Shown: one piece after another, positions 38,422 through 47,484 of the stretch
Numbering within the stretch: position 1 is the first letter of the stretch
Layout of the letters: each line of letters opens with the position of its first letter
Assembly (NCBI RefSeq): GCF_010645065.1
Contig: NZ_JAADZW010000001.1
Coordinates: 496,001-560,000 of the forward strand
Source of the DNA: Flavobacterium fluviatile
GTDB taxonomy: Bacteria; Bacteroidota; Bacteroidia; Flavobacteriales; Flavobacteriaceae
Direction: 5' to 3'
Length of the DNA stretch: 64,000 bases
Position numbers and translations under genes: made by a program
The notes under the pieces: model-generated
What the model was told of the DNA's origin: nothing
The model's input: the letters and a program-made list of their open reading frames with translations, nothing else
Database searches by the model: none

Positions 38422-39465
38422 ATGGCTTCAAACTTCTACAGACCTTATTTATTTACAGGAATCCATATTCTTGGCTGGTTATTATTGGGGTTTACTATGC
38501 TGTTTTACATCCCTTTAGCATGGAATGTAGTTTTACCTTTCGCATTTTGGCTTTGGCAGATAATCATACTGATTTTACTAATTATTGTTTTTTATGCTAA
38601 TGCTAAAATTATAGTACCAAGAACAATCATAAAAAACAATACTTCACCGTTTTTGCTATGGGCATTTCTGGCCATTTTTATCATGCAGATTATCGCATTT
38701 CTTTATACATCAGAAACGGACCTTCATAATAAAATCAGTGAAGTTTTAGGATTCAAAAAATACCGAAATCCTTATTTTGACAATTATGTTCTTACCCTTA
38801 CCCTCCTGGTTTTAGGAATCAGTACCAGCTGGTCTATGCTGCAATACTGGCAAAAAGCCGCTCAGCACAAACAAAAACTGGAACAGGACAAAACCATGGC
38901 AGAACTCGCAATGCTGAAGGCTCAGATTAATCCGCACTTTTTTTTCAATTCGCTAAACAGCATTTACTCGCTTACTTATACAGATATTGAAGATTCAAGA
39001 AACGCACTTCACACTTTAAGCCGAATGATGCGTTACCTGCTTTACAGTACAGAAGAAACTACGACATTGCTCAAAGAAGCTGATTTTATGAAGGATTTTA
39101 TTGCGTTAATGAAACTTCGTGCCAATAGTAAATTAACGATTACAACTGATATTCCCGAAAAAATACAGGATTACCCGATTGTTCCGATGTTATTATTACC
39201 TTTAGTAGAAAATGCATTCAAGCATGGAATTCATGCAACTGATAAAAGTGAAATTCACATCAGACTCAGACAGAACGGAAGCCATCTTGAATTTGAAGTT
39301 GAGAATACGTATTTTGAGAAATCTGCCATTTCAGATGTGGGTGGAATCGGTTTAACGAATACCAAACGAAGACTTCACTTAATCTACCCGCACAAACATA
39401 CTTTAGTGGCTGGTATTGCTACTAATGGTAAATACAATGTAAAACTCGAATTAAATTTAGCATAA
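38422..39465 (+). CDS. LytS/YehU-type sensor histidine kinase
   Basis: Membrane-bound kinase of 347 aa. Four hydrophobic segments fill residues about 8-145. The His_kinase domain has the LytS signature LKAQINPHFFFNSLNSI with phosphoacceptor His172, and the ATPase motif LVENAFKHGI. It overlaps in function with the response regulator gene that begins 2 bases after its stop. Divergent from the RND operon, its probable target. Confidence 0.93.
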   Translation: MASNFYRPYLFTGIHILGWLLLGFTMLFYIPLAWNVVLPFAFWLWQIIILILLIIVFYANAKIIVPRTIIKNNTSPFLLWAFLAIFIMQIIAFLYTSETDLHNKISEVLGFKKYRNPYFDNYVLTLTLLVLGISTSWSMLQYWQKAAQHKQKLEQDKTMAELAMLKAQINPHFFFNSLNSIYSLTYTDIEDSRNALHTLSRMMRYLLYSTEETTTLLKEADFMKDFIALMKLRANSKLTITTDIPEKIQDYPIVPMLLLPLVENAFKHGIHATDKSEIHIRLRQNGSHLEFEVENTYFEKSAISDVGGIGLTNTKRRLHLIYPHKHTLVAGIATNGKYNVKLELNLA

Positions 39466-39467
39466 TC

Positions 39468-40196
39468 ATGGTATTAAAATGTATAGCAGTCGATGACGAA
39501 CCTCTTGCATTAAAGCTTGTAGAAACTTTTATTGCTCAGACTCCTTTTCTGGAATTGGCGGCTAGCTGCGATAATGCCGTTGAGGCAATGAGTTTAATTC
39601 GGGAAAAACAGCCTGATCTTGTCTTTCTCGATATCAATATGCCCAATCTTACCGGGATGGAACTCGCAAGACTTTTACAGGAACATCAGGGGCCAACGCC
39701 AAAAATTGTGTTTACAACCGCTTATAATCACTATGCAATTGAAGGTTATAAGGTAAATGCAGTGGATTATCTTTTAAAACCTTTTAGTTATGAAGAATTT
39801 CTCCGCGCTGCCAATAAAGTGCTCCAAATCGCTGAAGAAGCTTCAAATCAATACCAATCCATAGCGACAGATGATGAGTTTTTTTTCTTAAAGGTTGAAT
39901 ACCAATGGGTACGAATTTCTTTCAAAGATGTTTTGTATATCGAAAGTTTAAAAGACTATGTAAAAGTGCATCTCGTTGACTCTCAAAAAACTGTTCTTTC
40001 TCTAATTTCCCTAAAAGCTTTGGAAGAAAAACTACCATCAGCAAAATTTATGAGAATTCACCGGTCGTTCATTGTTTCACTGGATAAAATAAATGCGATT
40101 ACCAAAAATTCTGTTTTAATTGGCAAAACAGAAATAACAGTTGGTGAGCAATACAAAGAAGCCTTTAAAATCATTGTTGACAGATGGTTAAAATAA
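39468..40196 (+). CDS. LytTR-family response regulator
   Basis: Receiver domain with Asp55 (LVFLDINMPNLTG) and conserved acidic pair in AVDDEP, followed by a LytTR DNA-binding domain (VLYIESLKDYVKVHL, MRIHRSFIVSLDKINAI). Length 242 aa is standard for the family. Paired with the LytS kinase; likely binds repeated sites in the divergent spacer 38155-38421 and controls the RND operon. That target is inferred from position only. Confidence 0.94.
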   Translation: MVLKCIAVDDEPLALKLVETFIAQTPFLELAASCDNAVEAMSLIREKQPDLVFLDINMPNLTGMELARLLQEHQGPTPKIVFTTAYNHYAIEGYKVNAVDYLLKPFSYEEFLRAANKVLQIAEEASNQYQSIATDDEFFFLKVEYQWVRISFKDVLYIESLKDYVKVHLVDSQKTVLSLISLKALEEKLPSAKFMRIHRSFIVSLDKINAITKNSVLIGKTEITVGEQYKEAFKIIVDRWLK

Positions 40197-40214
40197 AAAA
40201 CAGAATAAATTATT

Positions 40215-40507
40215 ATGGAAAAAAAAACAAACAAATATTACCTCACTTTAAGTCTTAAGGAATATGCAAATGGGGAAACACAACCGCAAAAGAACTCGGA
40301 ATAGAGTTTAGCAATCACGACGAGATTTTTGGAATCATTCAAAAAATAAAAGACAAAAACATATTTGACGACCCGTCTGAAGCAACTCAGTTTGCATTGG
40401 GGTTAAAATTGTTCAGCGAGATAAAACTTAAACACCGTAAAAATCCAATGTTTGATGAGTTGAATGAAGTGTTTCCGGTCTTTATGAAAAAACTAAAAAG
40501 CATGTAA
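40215..40507 (+). pseudogene. DUF3861 protein gene broken by a single-base frameshift
   Basis: The first 29 codons from the ATG at 40215 (MEKKTNKYYLTLSLKEYANG...) end at a TAG near 40302. Another frame continues the protein as KELGIEFSNHDEIFGIIQK and ends in FPVFMKKLKSM at 40507, matching the DUF3861 family. Adding one base in the GGGGAAA run near 40275 would restore a 97-residue protein of the family's normal length. The break is in a homopolymer, so a sequencing error is possible. It lies 18 bases after the response-regulator stop and ends in a terminator. Confidence 0.7.
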
Positions 40508-40547
40508 AAAACAAAAGCGCCTCGATATGAGACGCTTTTGTTTTTTA
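40508..40547. terminator. Strong bidirectional terminator
   Basis: The stem AAAACAAAAGCG-CTC pairs with GAG-CGCTTTTGTTTT around a short ATAT loop, with A- and T-runs outside. It lies between the DUF3861 gene and the convergent thioredoxin-fold genes. Confidence 0.75.
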
Positions 40548-40562
40548 CATGCTAACTTAAAA

Positions 40563-41174
40563 TTAAGCTTTCGCTTTTCTTTTTACAGTACAGCCAATTT
40601 CTTTTGTTTGGGTAATAGCCGGTTTTTGATTGTTTTTTAAGGCAGTAATAACATCTTCGGCATATTTTACTTTTTCAGTTTTATTCCCCTCCGGATCATT
40701 ATCGATTGCACCAACATATTCTACAACATTCCCTTTTGAAGTTTTAGAAATGATAAAAATGTGAGGTGTACGCTTTGCACCAAACTGATCAGTCACTTTT
40801 TGACCTGCATCAAACAGATACGGAAAAGGATATTTTTTTTGTTTTGCTAAATCCTGCATTTTAACAAATGTATCGTCTGGCTGCGCTTCAGGATCATTTG
40901 GGTTAATAGCGATTACAGGATATCCCTGTGGTCTGAATTTATTATCTAAATCGATAATTCTCTGCTCATACGCAACTGCATACGGACACGTATTGCAGGT
41001 AAAAACAACGATGTAACCTTTTGCTTTAGGATAACTTGCAAAAGAAACGTCTTTTCCATCTACATTTTTTAATTTAAAATCAGGTGCTGCATCTCCGGCT
41101 TTAAGCGTAGTTGTCTGCGCCTGAGAAAATAAGGCAGAAAATGCCAATACTAATAAAAGAATTATTTTTTTCAT
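40563..41174 (-). CDS. Exported thioredoxin-fold protein (peroxiredoxin-like)
   Basis: 203-aa AhpC/TSA-Redoxin family protein with a signal peptide (MKKIILLLVLAFSALFSQAQ). The active-site motif is VFTCNTCPYAVAYEQR, giving a CxxC pair, and the fold includes GYPVIAINPNDPE and RTPHIFIISK. It is probably periplasmic and acts in thiol-disulfide or peroxide chemistry; substrate unknown. It follows the TlpA-like gene by 11 bases, so both redox proteins are co-expressed. Confidence 0.87.
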   Translation of the reverse strand: MKKIILLLVLAFSALFSQAQTTTLKAGDAAPDFKLKNVDGKDVSFASYPKAKGYIVVFTCNTCPYAVAYEQRIIDLDNKFRPQGYPVIAINPNDPEAQPDDTFVKMQDLAKQKKYPFPYLFDAGQKVTDQFGAKRTPHIFIISKTSKGNVVEYVGAIDNDPEGNKTEKVKYAEDVITALKNNQKPAITQTKEIGCTVKRKAKA

Positions 41175-41185
41175 GGTTTAATAGT

Positions 41186-41665
41186 TTACAGTTTTTTATA
41201 TTCAGTTAATAAGTGTTCGTAAGTAAATTCACTTTCGACAAATTTTCGTTTATCTCCCCTGATAAAAATTGTTGCCGGAATGCTTCCTGACCATGAAGGA
41301 TCTATTCGGTCTATGTATTCCTGAGGGCTGCTTTCGTTTAATAAAAAAACTTCACTTTTAAGGTTTTTCTTTTTTACAAAAGGCACAACAGCTGAGCTTA
41401 GTTTAGATTTAAAATCGACACTTATCAATAATACAACCAGTTTATCCGACTTATATTCTGCCCCCAGTTCTTCAAAATGTGGAAGCTCTTTGATACATGG
41501 CGCACACCAGGTAGCCCAAAAATTAACAACATAAGTGCTGTCTTTACCGGACTTTATTCTTTCATTCAACTGATCGATATTTATCAGTTTTACATTTTGG
41601 CTATAAGCTGTAAATGAAAAAGCCAGAAAAAGAAAAACATATATTGTAAAAAAGTGTGGTCTCAT
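41186..41665 (-). CDS. TlpA/ResA-like thiol-disulfide reductase
   Basis: 159-aa periplasmic thioredoxin with a signal sequence ending near TAYSQ and active site NFWATWCAPCIKELPHFEEL (CxxC). It is short and single-domain. The SWSGSIPATIFI segment holds the cis-proline. First gene of a two-gene redox unit with the peroxiredoxin-like protein. Probable role in reducing exported proteins or cytochrome c thiols; this is inferred from the family. Confidence 0.88.
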   Translation of the reverse strand: MRPHFFTIYVFLFLAFSFTAYSQNVKLINIDQLNERIKSGKDSTYVVNFWATWCAPCIKELPHFEELGAEYKSDKLVVLLISVDFKSKLSSAVVPFVKKKNLKSEVFLLNESSPQEYIDRIDPSWSGSIPATIFIRGDKRKFVESEFTYEHLLTEYKKL

Positions 41666-41898
41666 GAATTGCTAACTTTTATTTTTTGTCATACAAATAT
41701 AAATTAATGAAGCTTTGCCTATTGTTAATAAAAGTTAAATACTAAGTTCTTCAAATGTTAAACAAATTATTTGGTTATTTAATCATTTAATTATAAGTAC
41801 TTTATCTCATTTTTATTAAATTTAACATTCAAATCTTAAAGAGATTTACATTCACAAAATCCTTTCTTAACTGTTTTGTCATTCATAAATTTAGAAAA

Positions 41899-41959
41899 AT
41901 GAAAAACTTAATCTTATCTGTCGCTTTTGCTTATTGAACTTCTTTCCGGATGTTTATGA
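41899..41959 (+). pseudogene. Possible remnant of a small lipoprotein
   Basis: An ATG starts MKNLILSV and stops after 12 codons, but a +1 shift gives LLLIELLSGCL, a convincing lipobox, then a stop. It may be the decayed beginning of a small lipoprotein gene. The rest of the 552-base spacer 41666-42217 is AT-rich with no supported gene; a 27-codon frame at 42107 is not convincing. Confidence 0.3.
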
Positions 41960-42217
41960 CCGAGATATACCTTTGAACAATTTCTTGTTTCCGGATGATA
42001 ATTCTTTCAAAGTACAACCTATTAAATAAAACAGTTAACTATTTGATAACAATTAAGTTACAACCATTTTATATTTAATTGCTTAATTTGAATAAAACAA
42101 ATAGTTATGAAATTCTTCAGTCTAAAATTTTTGGTTTCAATCAAAGAATGGTTATTTCTCAGAGCCATGCACTCATCCTTTATTCATTAATTTTCAAAAT
42201 AAAGAAAATACATTTGA

Positions 42218-43588
42218 ATGAATAAATTAGAGAAGTCATTTTTAAATAAAGACCAATTTGGTCAGGATTTTCTTTGGGGTGTTTCGACTGCCGCCTTTCA
42301 AATAGAAGGCGCACATGACGCAGACGGAAAAGGCCCTTCAATATGGGATGTTTTTACTACTCAAAAGGGTAAAATTAAAAATGGCCATCATGCTGTAAAT
42401 GCATGTAATTTTTATAATTGTTATAAAGATGACATACATTTAATCCGACAGCTAAATATTCCAAATTTCAGATTTTCAATTAGCTGGTCCCGCATTATGC
42501 CTACTGGTGTCCAGCCAGTCAATCAGGCCGGAATAGAATACTATAATAAAATAATCGATTTTTTACTGGAATGCAATATTGAACCCTGGGTTACACTATA
42601 CCACTGGGACTTACCGCATGCTCTTGAAGTAAAAGGCGGATGGACAAACAGAGAGTGTGTTTCCTGGTTTTCTGATTATGCAGAAGTATGTGTCCAGCAT
42701 TTTGGTGATCGGGTAAAAAACTGGATGGTCATGAACGAACCTTCTGTTTTTACCGGTGCAGGATATTTTCTTGGTATTCATGCCCCTGGAAAAAAAGGCA
42801 TTACAAATTATATAAAAGCTATACACCACGTTACATTAGCAACTGCTGCAGGTGCAAAAAAATTAAGAAAACATATACCTGATGCCAATATTGGTACTAC
42901 CTTTTCGTGTACTCACATCGAACCATTCACAGAGAAATCAGCAGATGTCCAGGCTGCTAAACGTGTTGATACCTTATTGAACAGAACTTTCATAGAACCA
43001 GTTTTAGGGCTTGGATATCCACAGCAAGATCTTCCTGTTCTTAAAAAACTAAACAATTACATCCAGGGTGATGATCTTAACAATTTAGCTTTTGACTTTG
43101 ATTTTATAGGACTCCAGTGCTATACACGAGAGATTGTTAAATCGTCTTTGCTTACTCCTTATATCGGTGCTGAACTGGTAAGTGCCGAAAAAAGAAATGT
43201 TATATCGACTGAAATGGGCTGGGAAATTTACCCTCCGGCGCTTTACCACATTCTTCAAAAATTTAATTCATACGATGGAATAAAAAAAATTATTGTTACC
43301 GAAAACGGAGCTGCATTTCACGATACCGTTATAAACGGTAAAATATTCGATATCAAACGAACTCATTATATACAAGATCATTTAGAGCAATTACTTAAAG
43401 CAAAACAGGAAGGTTGTAAAGTAGATGGTTATTTTGTCTGGAGTCTTACAGATAATTTTGAATGGGCAGAAGGATACAATGCAAGATTCGGATTAGTACA
43501 TGTTGATTTTAAAACACAAAAAAGAACTATCAAACAATCCGGAATCTGGTTTAGGGATTTCTTAGAAGATAGTACACAAATTATGTAA
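42218..43588 (+). CDS. GH1 beta-glucosidase
   Basis: Cytoplasmic retaining beta-glycosidase, 456 aa. It starts with FLWGVSTAAFQIEGAHDADG, the GH1 substrate-binding signature. The acid/base Glu174 is in MNEPSVF and the nucleophile Glu362 in VTENGAAF. The C-terminal YFVWSLTDNFEWAEGY block is intact. No signal peptide. Activity on cellobiose or other beta-glucosides is the family norm; beta-galactosides cannot be excluded. It stands alone between two spacers. Confidence 0.95.
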   Translation: MNKLEKSFLNKDQFGQDFLWGVSTAAFQIEGAHDADGKGPSIWDVFTTQKGKIKNGHHAVNACNFYNCYKDDIHLIRQLNIPNFRFSISWSRIMPTGVQPVNQAGIEYYNKIIDFLLECNIEPWVTLYHWDLPHALEVKGGWTNRECVSWFSDYAEVCVQHFGDRVKNWMVMNEPSVFTGAGYFLGIHAPGKKGITNYIKAIHHVTLATAAGAKKLRKHIPDANIGTTFSCTHIEPFTEKSADVQAAKRVDTLLNRTFIEPVLGLGYPQQDLPVLKKLNNYIQGDDLNNLAFDFDFIGLQCYTREIVKSSLLTPYIGAELVSAEKRNVISTEMGWEIYPPALYHILQKFNSYDGIKKIIVTENGAAFHDTVINGKIFDIKRTHYIQDHLEQLLKAKQEGCKVDGYFVWSLTDNFEWAEGYNARFGLVHVDFKTQKRTIKQSGIWFRDFLEDSTQIM

Positions 43589-43663
43589 TCTGTATATTGA
43601 ATTATATAAGACAAAATTTTTACTTCATTCTTAAATTTATTACTGAACCTTAAAAAAGGATGA

Positions 43664-44053
43664 ATGGATACAACGACACAAATATTCTGGCTTTTTATTC
43701 TTGCCATCCCCATTGCCTGTATTAGTTGGACAGTTACTCACGAAGAAGTATTTAGGGAGCCGAGGGAATGGTGTATTTACCGTTCTCAGAACGGAAAGAA
43801 ACTTTTAAAGAGAAAATTTTTCTATCTCTTCACTTGCGAGTATTGCTTTAGCCACTATATCACACTATTTTTTTTACTCTTTTGCGATTTCAGGCTTTTA
43901 TTATCAGACTGGAGAGGGTATGTAATTGCAGGTTTTTCACTCGTCTTTTTAGCTAATGTGTATATGAGTTTTTTTGCATTATTGAGGCAAACGATCAAAA
44001 AAGAAAAAGTCGAAATTAAAAAAATTGAGACAGACACCAACGAATCTCAGTAA
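43664..44053 (+). CDS. Membrane protein with CxxC-SH motif, function unknown
   Basis: 129-aa protein with an N-terminal hydrophobic helix (residues about 6-26), then EVFREPREWC and a CEYCFSHYITLFF segment that leads into a second helix, and a third near residues 88-110. The CxxC followed by a histidine could bind metal or be redox-active. I recall similar small membrane proteins in varied bacteria and phage-like contexts but no function. It follows the GH1 gene by 75 bases with a separate start. Confidence 0.65.
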   Translation: MDTTTQIFWLFILAIPIACISWTVTHEEVFREPREWCIYRSQNGKKLLKRKFFYLFTCEYCFSHYITLFFLLFCDFRLLLSDWRGYVIAGFSLVFLANVYMSFFALLRQTIKKEKVEIKKIETDTNESQ

Positions 44054-44283
44054 TTTAAAGCTTAAACAACTGTAATACAAATGTTTATATATTATATTTT
44101 TTTAAATTAATGCTTTCATCATAATTAGGAAAGAAATCTAAAAAACATTTTTTTTAATCAGTTTTTTTAACGTAATTTTAGCATATACGGAACCAATCTG
44201 TTTTTAACGTCCTAAAAATAAGAAGATTAAAATTTTTTAGATTACCAGCCCTTTATTTAAATATTCATTTTAAAAAAAGAATT

Positions 44284-45405
44284 ATGAAAGTAAGTAAATT
44301 GATGTTTTTCGTTTTTTTCATTTTCACATTTCAAACTTTTTCACAAGTTTACAGCGATAAGATAGTCGGAAAAAAAAATGAAGAAATTATAGATAGTCTT
44401 AAGATTGAAAAATATCCTTATGCATTACCAATATGGGGAGAAAAAGTTGCTCAGAAAGGCTATAAACTTCCTTATTCTGCCGGAGTGTCGGTAAACTATT
44501 TTTGGCAGGAATCTGAAATTGTGATTAATGATTTGGAAGTAGGTTTTAATAATGGACCAAAATATAACTTAGATGAAATTGTTCGATTTGACAAATCTAC
44601 CGTTGAAGCAGGTGCACTTACTATCAGACCAGATATATGGCTGCTCCCTTTTTTGAATATTTATGGAATTTTTGGAAAGGCAAACACTGGAACTAAAATT
44701 AATGCCGGAATATATGTTCCCGATGCAGATAATAATTGGTCACAAATTGTAAGTTTTGGCACCAAGGCTAGTTTCGAAGCTACTACTTTTGGTCTTGGTA
44801 TGACACCAACAATTGGTATTGGAGGCGGCTGGTTTGCACTTGATATGAATATGGCTTGGACGGATATTAGTTCTCTGGACAAACCTGCTTTCTCTTACGT
44901 TTTTGGACCAAGGTTAGGTAAAACTTTTAAATTACGTAATCCGGAAAGAAATATTACCGGATGGGTAGGTGGTTTTAGAGTACATATATCGGGTGATACT
45001 AATGGAAACCTACCATTATCAGATCTCTTTGATTTGAGTACCGCTCAGGAAAAAGTAGACAGCGGATTTGAAAAAATAGCCGAAAATCAAACAAAAGTTG
45101 ATAATTGGTGGGAAGGTCTAACGCCAGCCGAACAAAAAAAACCCGGAAATGTTGCCAAGCATAATACTGCTAACAGAGCTTTAGAAAGTGCTGGGAATAT
45201 TTTGGCCTCATTAGATGGGGCACTAAGTACGGCCGAATCCTCATCAATACAATACTCACTCCAAAAAAGACCTAAAGATATGTGGAATTTCATTGTAGGA
45301 TCGCAATTTCAGTACAATAAACACTTAATGTTTCGTGCCGAATGTGGTTTTTTAGGAAGCCGTACACAAGTATTAGGAAGTTTACAATACCGTTTTGGAC
45401 TTTAA
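44284..45405 (+). CDS. Predicted outer-membrane beta-barrel protein
   Basis: 373 aa with a cleavable signal peptide (ending TFSQ). Repeated alternating hydrophobic strands (AGVSVNYFWQESEIVIN, ATTFGLGMTPTIGIGGGWF, MFRAECGFLGSRTQVLGS) and a C-terminal YRFGL fit a beta-barrel. A charged, less ordered insert (residues about 245-325, ENQTKVDNWWEGLTPAEQKK) may be periplasmic or extracellular. No named family is recognised. It is 9 bases before the PorT-like gene, so they are co-transcribed and may work together. Confidence 0.75.
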   Translation: MKVSKLMFFVFFIFTFQTFSQVYSDKIVGKKNEEIIDSLKIEKYPYALPIWGEKVAQKGYKLPYSAGVSVNYFWQESEIVINDLEVGFNNGPKYNLDEIVRFDKSTVEAGALTIRPDIWLLPFLNIYGIFGKANTGTKINAGIYVPDADNNWSQIVSFGTKASFEATTFGLGMTPTIGIGGGWFALDMNMAWTDISSLDKPAFSYVFGPRLGKTFKLRNPERNITGWVGGFRVHISGDTNGNLPLSDLFDLSTAQEKVDSGFEKIAENQTKVDNWWEGLTPAEQKKPGNVAKHNTANRALESAGNILASLDGALSTAESSSIQYSLQKRPKDMWNFIVGSQFQYNKHLMFRAECGFLGSRTQVLGSLQYRFGL

Positions 45406-45414
45406 TCCAGTTAT

Positions 45415-46176
45415 ATGAAAAAAACTCTATTATTAATTGTTTCTTGCTTTTGGTTTGCTTCGGCACAATCGCAGGTTTTGATTTCCTTGCTTTTTGGAGA
45501 TAAACTTAATTCTCCTTTTTTAGAATTTGGTCTGGAAGGCGGGGCTAATTTTTCAACTATTTCCAATCAGGAAACTTCCGGCACTAATGTTGGATTCAAT
45601 CTCGGATTTTATTTTGATTTCAAATCAAAAAAAAATCCGGCATGGATGCTCAATACTGGCGTTATTGTTAAATCCCCTATGGGTGCAAAAGGCATTCCTT
45701 TATATTCTTTAAATAATGAAGATTTAGACAATACCTTTGCAGGAGGAAGCATTGACCGGGAAATTCGTTATTTTAATGTTCCTATTCTGATCAAATATCA
45801 GTTTAAAAATAACATTTATCTGAAAGCCGGTCCCCAATTAGGATTATTAGCCAAAGCTTTTGATAAATTTACTAAAGAAGTTAATGATGAAGATGTCATT
45901 TATAAAAATAACATCAGAGATAAAATACATGTTATAGATGCCGGTATAGCTATTGGGACCGGTTACCATATGAATGTTGGAAATGGCCTGAACGTAACAG
46001 TACAATATTACTACGGATTAGTTCCTTTAATGAAAGGAGATTCAGGTTCGAAACAATATAACAGATCATTGTATCTGACAGCAGGAATTCCTATAGGAAA
46101 AGGAAAAGCTGCTAAAAAAAGAGCTGAAAAAGAAACATTAGAAAATAGGGTTATTCTTCCTGAAGAAGAGCAATAA
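45415..46176 (+). CDS. PorT-like outer-membrane beta-barrel protein
   Basis: 253-aa protein with a signal peptide (ASAQSQ) and the fold of the outer-membrane beta-barrel PF13568 type: LEFGLEGGANFSTI, GFNLGFYFDF, RYFNVPILIKYQFKNNIYLK, and a C-terminal RSLYLTAGIPIGKG. The extra C-terminal tail is Lys/Glu-rich. Members are abundant in Bacteroidetes and mostly uncharacterised. It follows the previous barrel gene by 9 bases. Confidence 0.82.
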   Translation: MKKTLLLIVSCFWFASAQSQVLISLLFGDKLNSPFLEFGLEGGANFSTISNQETSGTNVGFNLGFYFDFKSKKNPAWMLNTGVIVKSPMGAKGIPLYSLNNEDLDNTFAGGSIDREIRYFNVPILIKYQFKNNIYLKAGPQLGLLAKAFDKFTKEVNDEDVIYKNNIRDKIHVIDAGIAIGTGYHMNVGNGLNVTVQYYYGLVPLMKGDSGSKQYNRSLYLTAGIPIGKGKAAKKRAEKETLENRVILPEEEQ

Positions 46177-46204
46177 TCAGCTTAAAAGTAAAACATTAAC
46201 GTAA

Positions 46205-47368
46205 TTAACGCAACCAATTACTTCCAAAAACAATATAATATGCCCAATCCTCAGGACCCCTTGCTACATCTACTCCCATTCTGAGTCTGAATTTCCTAGC
46301 CAGTAAATATCTAAAACCTGACCCATAATTATATACAGCCGGTTTAGCAAAAGCCTCATCCCAATCATTAAAAGCACTTGCCAAACCACCGTATCCCATA
46401 AGGCTCCACCTTCTGTACAAATCCCATCTCAATTCGACTTCAGTTACAATACTTGTTTTTCCCTGATATCTCGCGGCAGGAATTCCTCTTAAATTTATAC
46501 CAGGCAAAAGATAGAATGGCGGGCTTCCAAAAGCTTGTTCTCCTTCAAGCCTTAAACCTCCAATTAATTTCTTTGATATGGGATAATAACCAATAGCAGA
46601 TAAATTGACACGCCAGGCATCATAATCGCTCCCAATTGCACCATCTGACCAAAAGAAATCAGACTGTATCCGAATTCCTTTATCAGGCGTAAAAATATTA
46701 TCACGACCATCAAACTGAATAGCCCCTCCTAATTGACTTACCAAACTATTGATATCATCCGGCTTAACAAAAGAAGGTGGAAGATTTAGGTTTAAATCCG
46801 GCAACCTTATATCAGAATTTAAAAATAAATATTGCGGACCGGCACTCCATTTTGCATTTCTAAACTGTTTTAACCATTGGGTATAAAAAATTGTGGATTT
46901 AAAATTAAGTTTAAATTCCTTGTCATTTCCATTAGGTAAATTTTCATAAAAAGACAGGTTCATATTTCCATAACCAGCCATTACACGATATAAAATTCTT
47001 GGTTTTATCAAAGAACCGGAACGAAACGCACCTGCCATCCAGCTTTTGTTTCCGGTATACATTCCGATGCCTCCTGTTATATCGGGGTTTATAAATCTTT
47101 TTTTTCCATTTTCATCAATAACCGGAGCATGCTTTTTTAGAAAAACCGGTACAATGGCGCCTCCAATTCCGCCTAAAGCTGGTTCGGTAATTATGGTTGG
47201 AACAACAATAAAGCCATGTGCATAAATAATGTAATCACTCAAATCGATTGCGCCGTCTATAGAATCTTTTAAGCTTATCCGTTGTTTTTGCCCTATCATT
47301 TCATTTTGAGATAAAAGAAAAAGAACAAATGCGAGAGCTACTTTGCGGAAGAGTTTTGTGTTGTTCAT
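46205..47368 (-). CDS. Omp85/BamA-like surface antigen barrel protein
   Basis: 387 aa with signal peptide (LSQNEMIGQ). It lacks POTRA domains and consists of a barrel only: QFDGRDNIFTPDKGIRIQSD is the typical Omp85 strand-loop, and the C-terminus shows FRLRMGVDVARGPEDWAYYI. RGIPAARYQGKTSIVTEVEL corresponds to the loop-6 region where the VRGY/F-type motif sits. Such POTRA-less proteins occur in Bacteroidetes with unknown substrates. Convergent with the PorT-like gene, 28 bases apart; upstream is an AraC regulator on the same strand. Confidence 0.8.
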   Translation of the reverse strand: MNNTKLFRKVALAFVLFLLSQNEMIGQKQRISLKDSIDGAIDLSDYIIYAHGFIVVPTIITEPALGGIGGAIVPVFLKKHAPVIDENGKKRFINPDITGGIGMYTGNKSWMAGAFRSGSLIKPRILYRVMAGYGNMNLSFYENLPNGNDKEFKLNFKSTIFYTQWLKQFRNAKWSAGPQYLFLNSDIRLPDLNLNLPPSFVKPDDINSLVSQLGGAIQFDGRDNIFTPDKGIRIQSDFFWSDGAIGSDYDAWRVNLSAIGYYPISKKLIGGLRLEGEQAFGSPPFYLLPGINLRGIPAARYQGKTSIVTEVELRWDLYRRWSLMGYGGLASAFNDWDEAFAKPAVYNYGSGFRYLLARKFRLRMGVDVARGPEDWAYYIVFGSNWLR

Positions 47369-47484
47369 AGTTGAATGTGAATCTAACTATTTTAACTAAT
47401 TTATTTTAAGCGGACAGATCAGATAAAACTTCCATTAATGTATGCTAATGAATAAAAGACATCTATACGCTGTATAGTACGAAA

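Noticed and set aside
42107..42190. 27-codon frame before the GH1 gene
   Set aside because: No ribosome-binding site, no family resemblance, and typical of chance frames in this AT-rich spacer.
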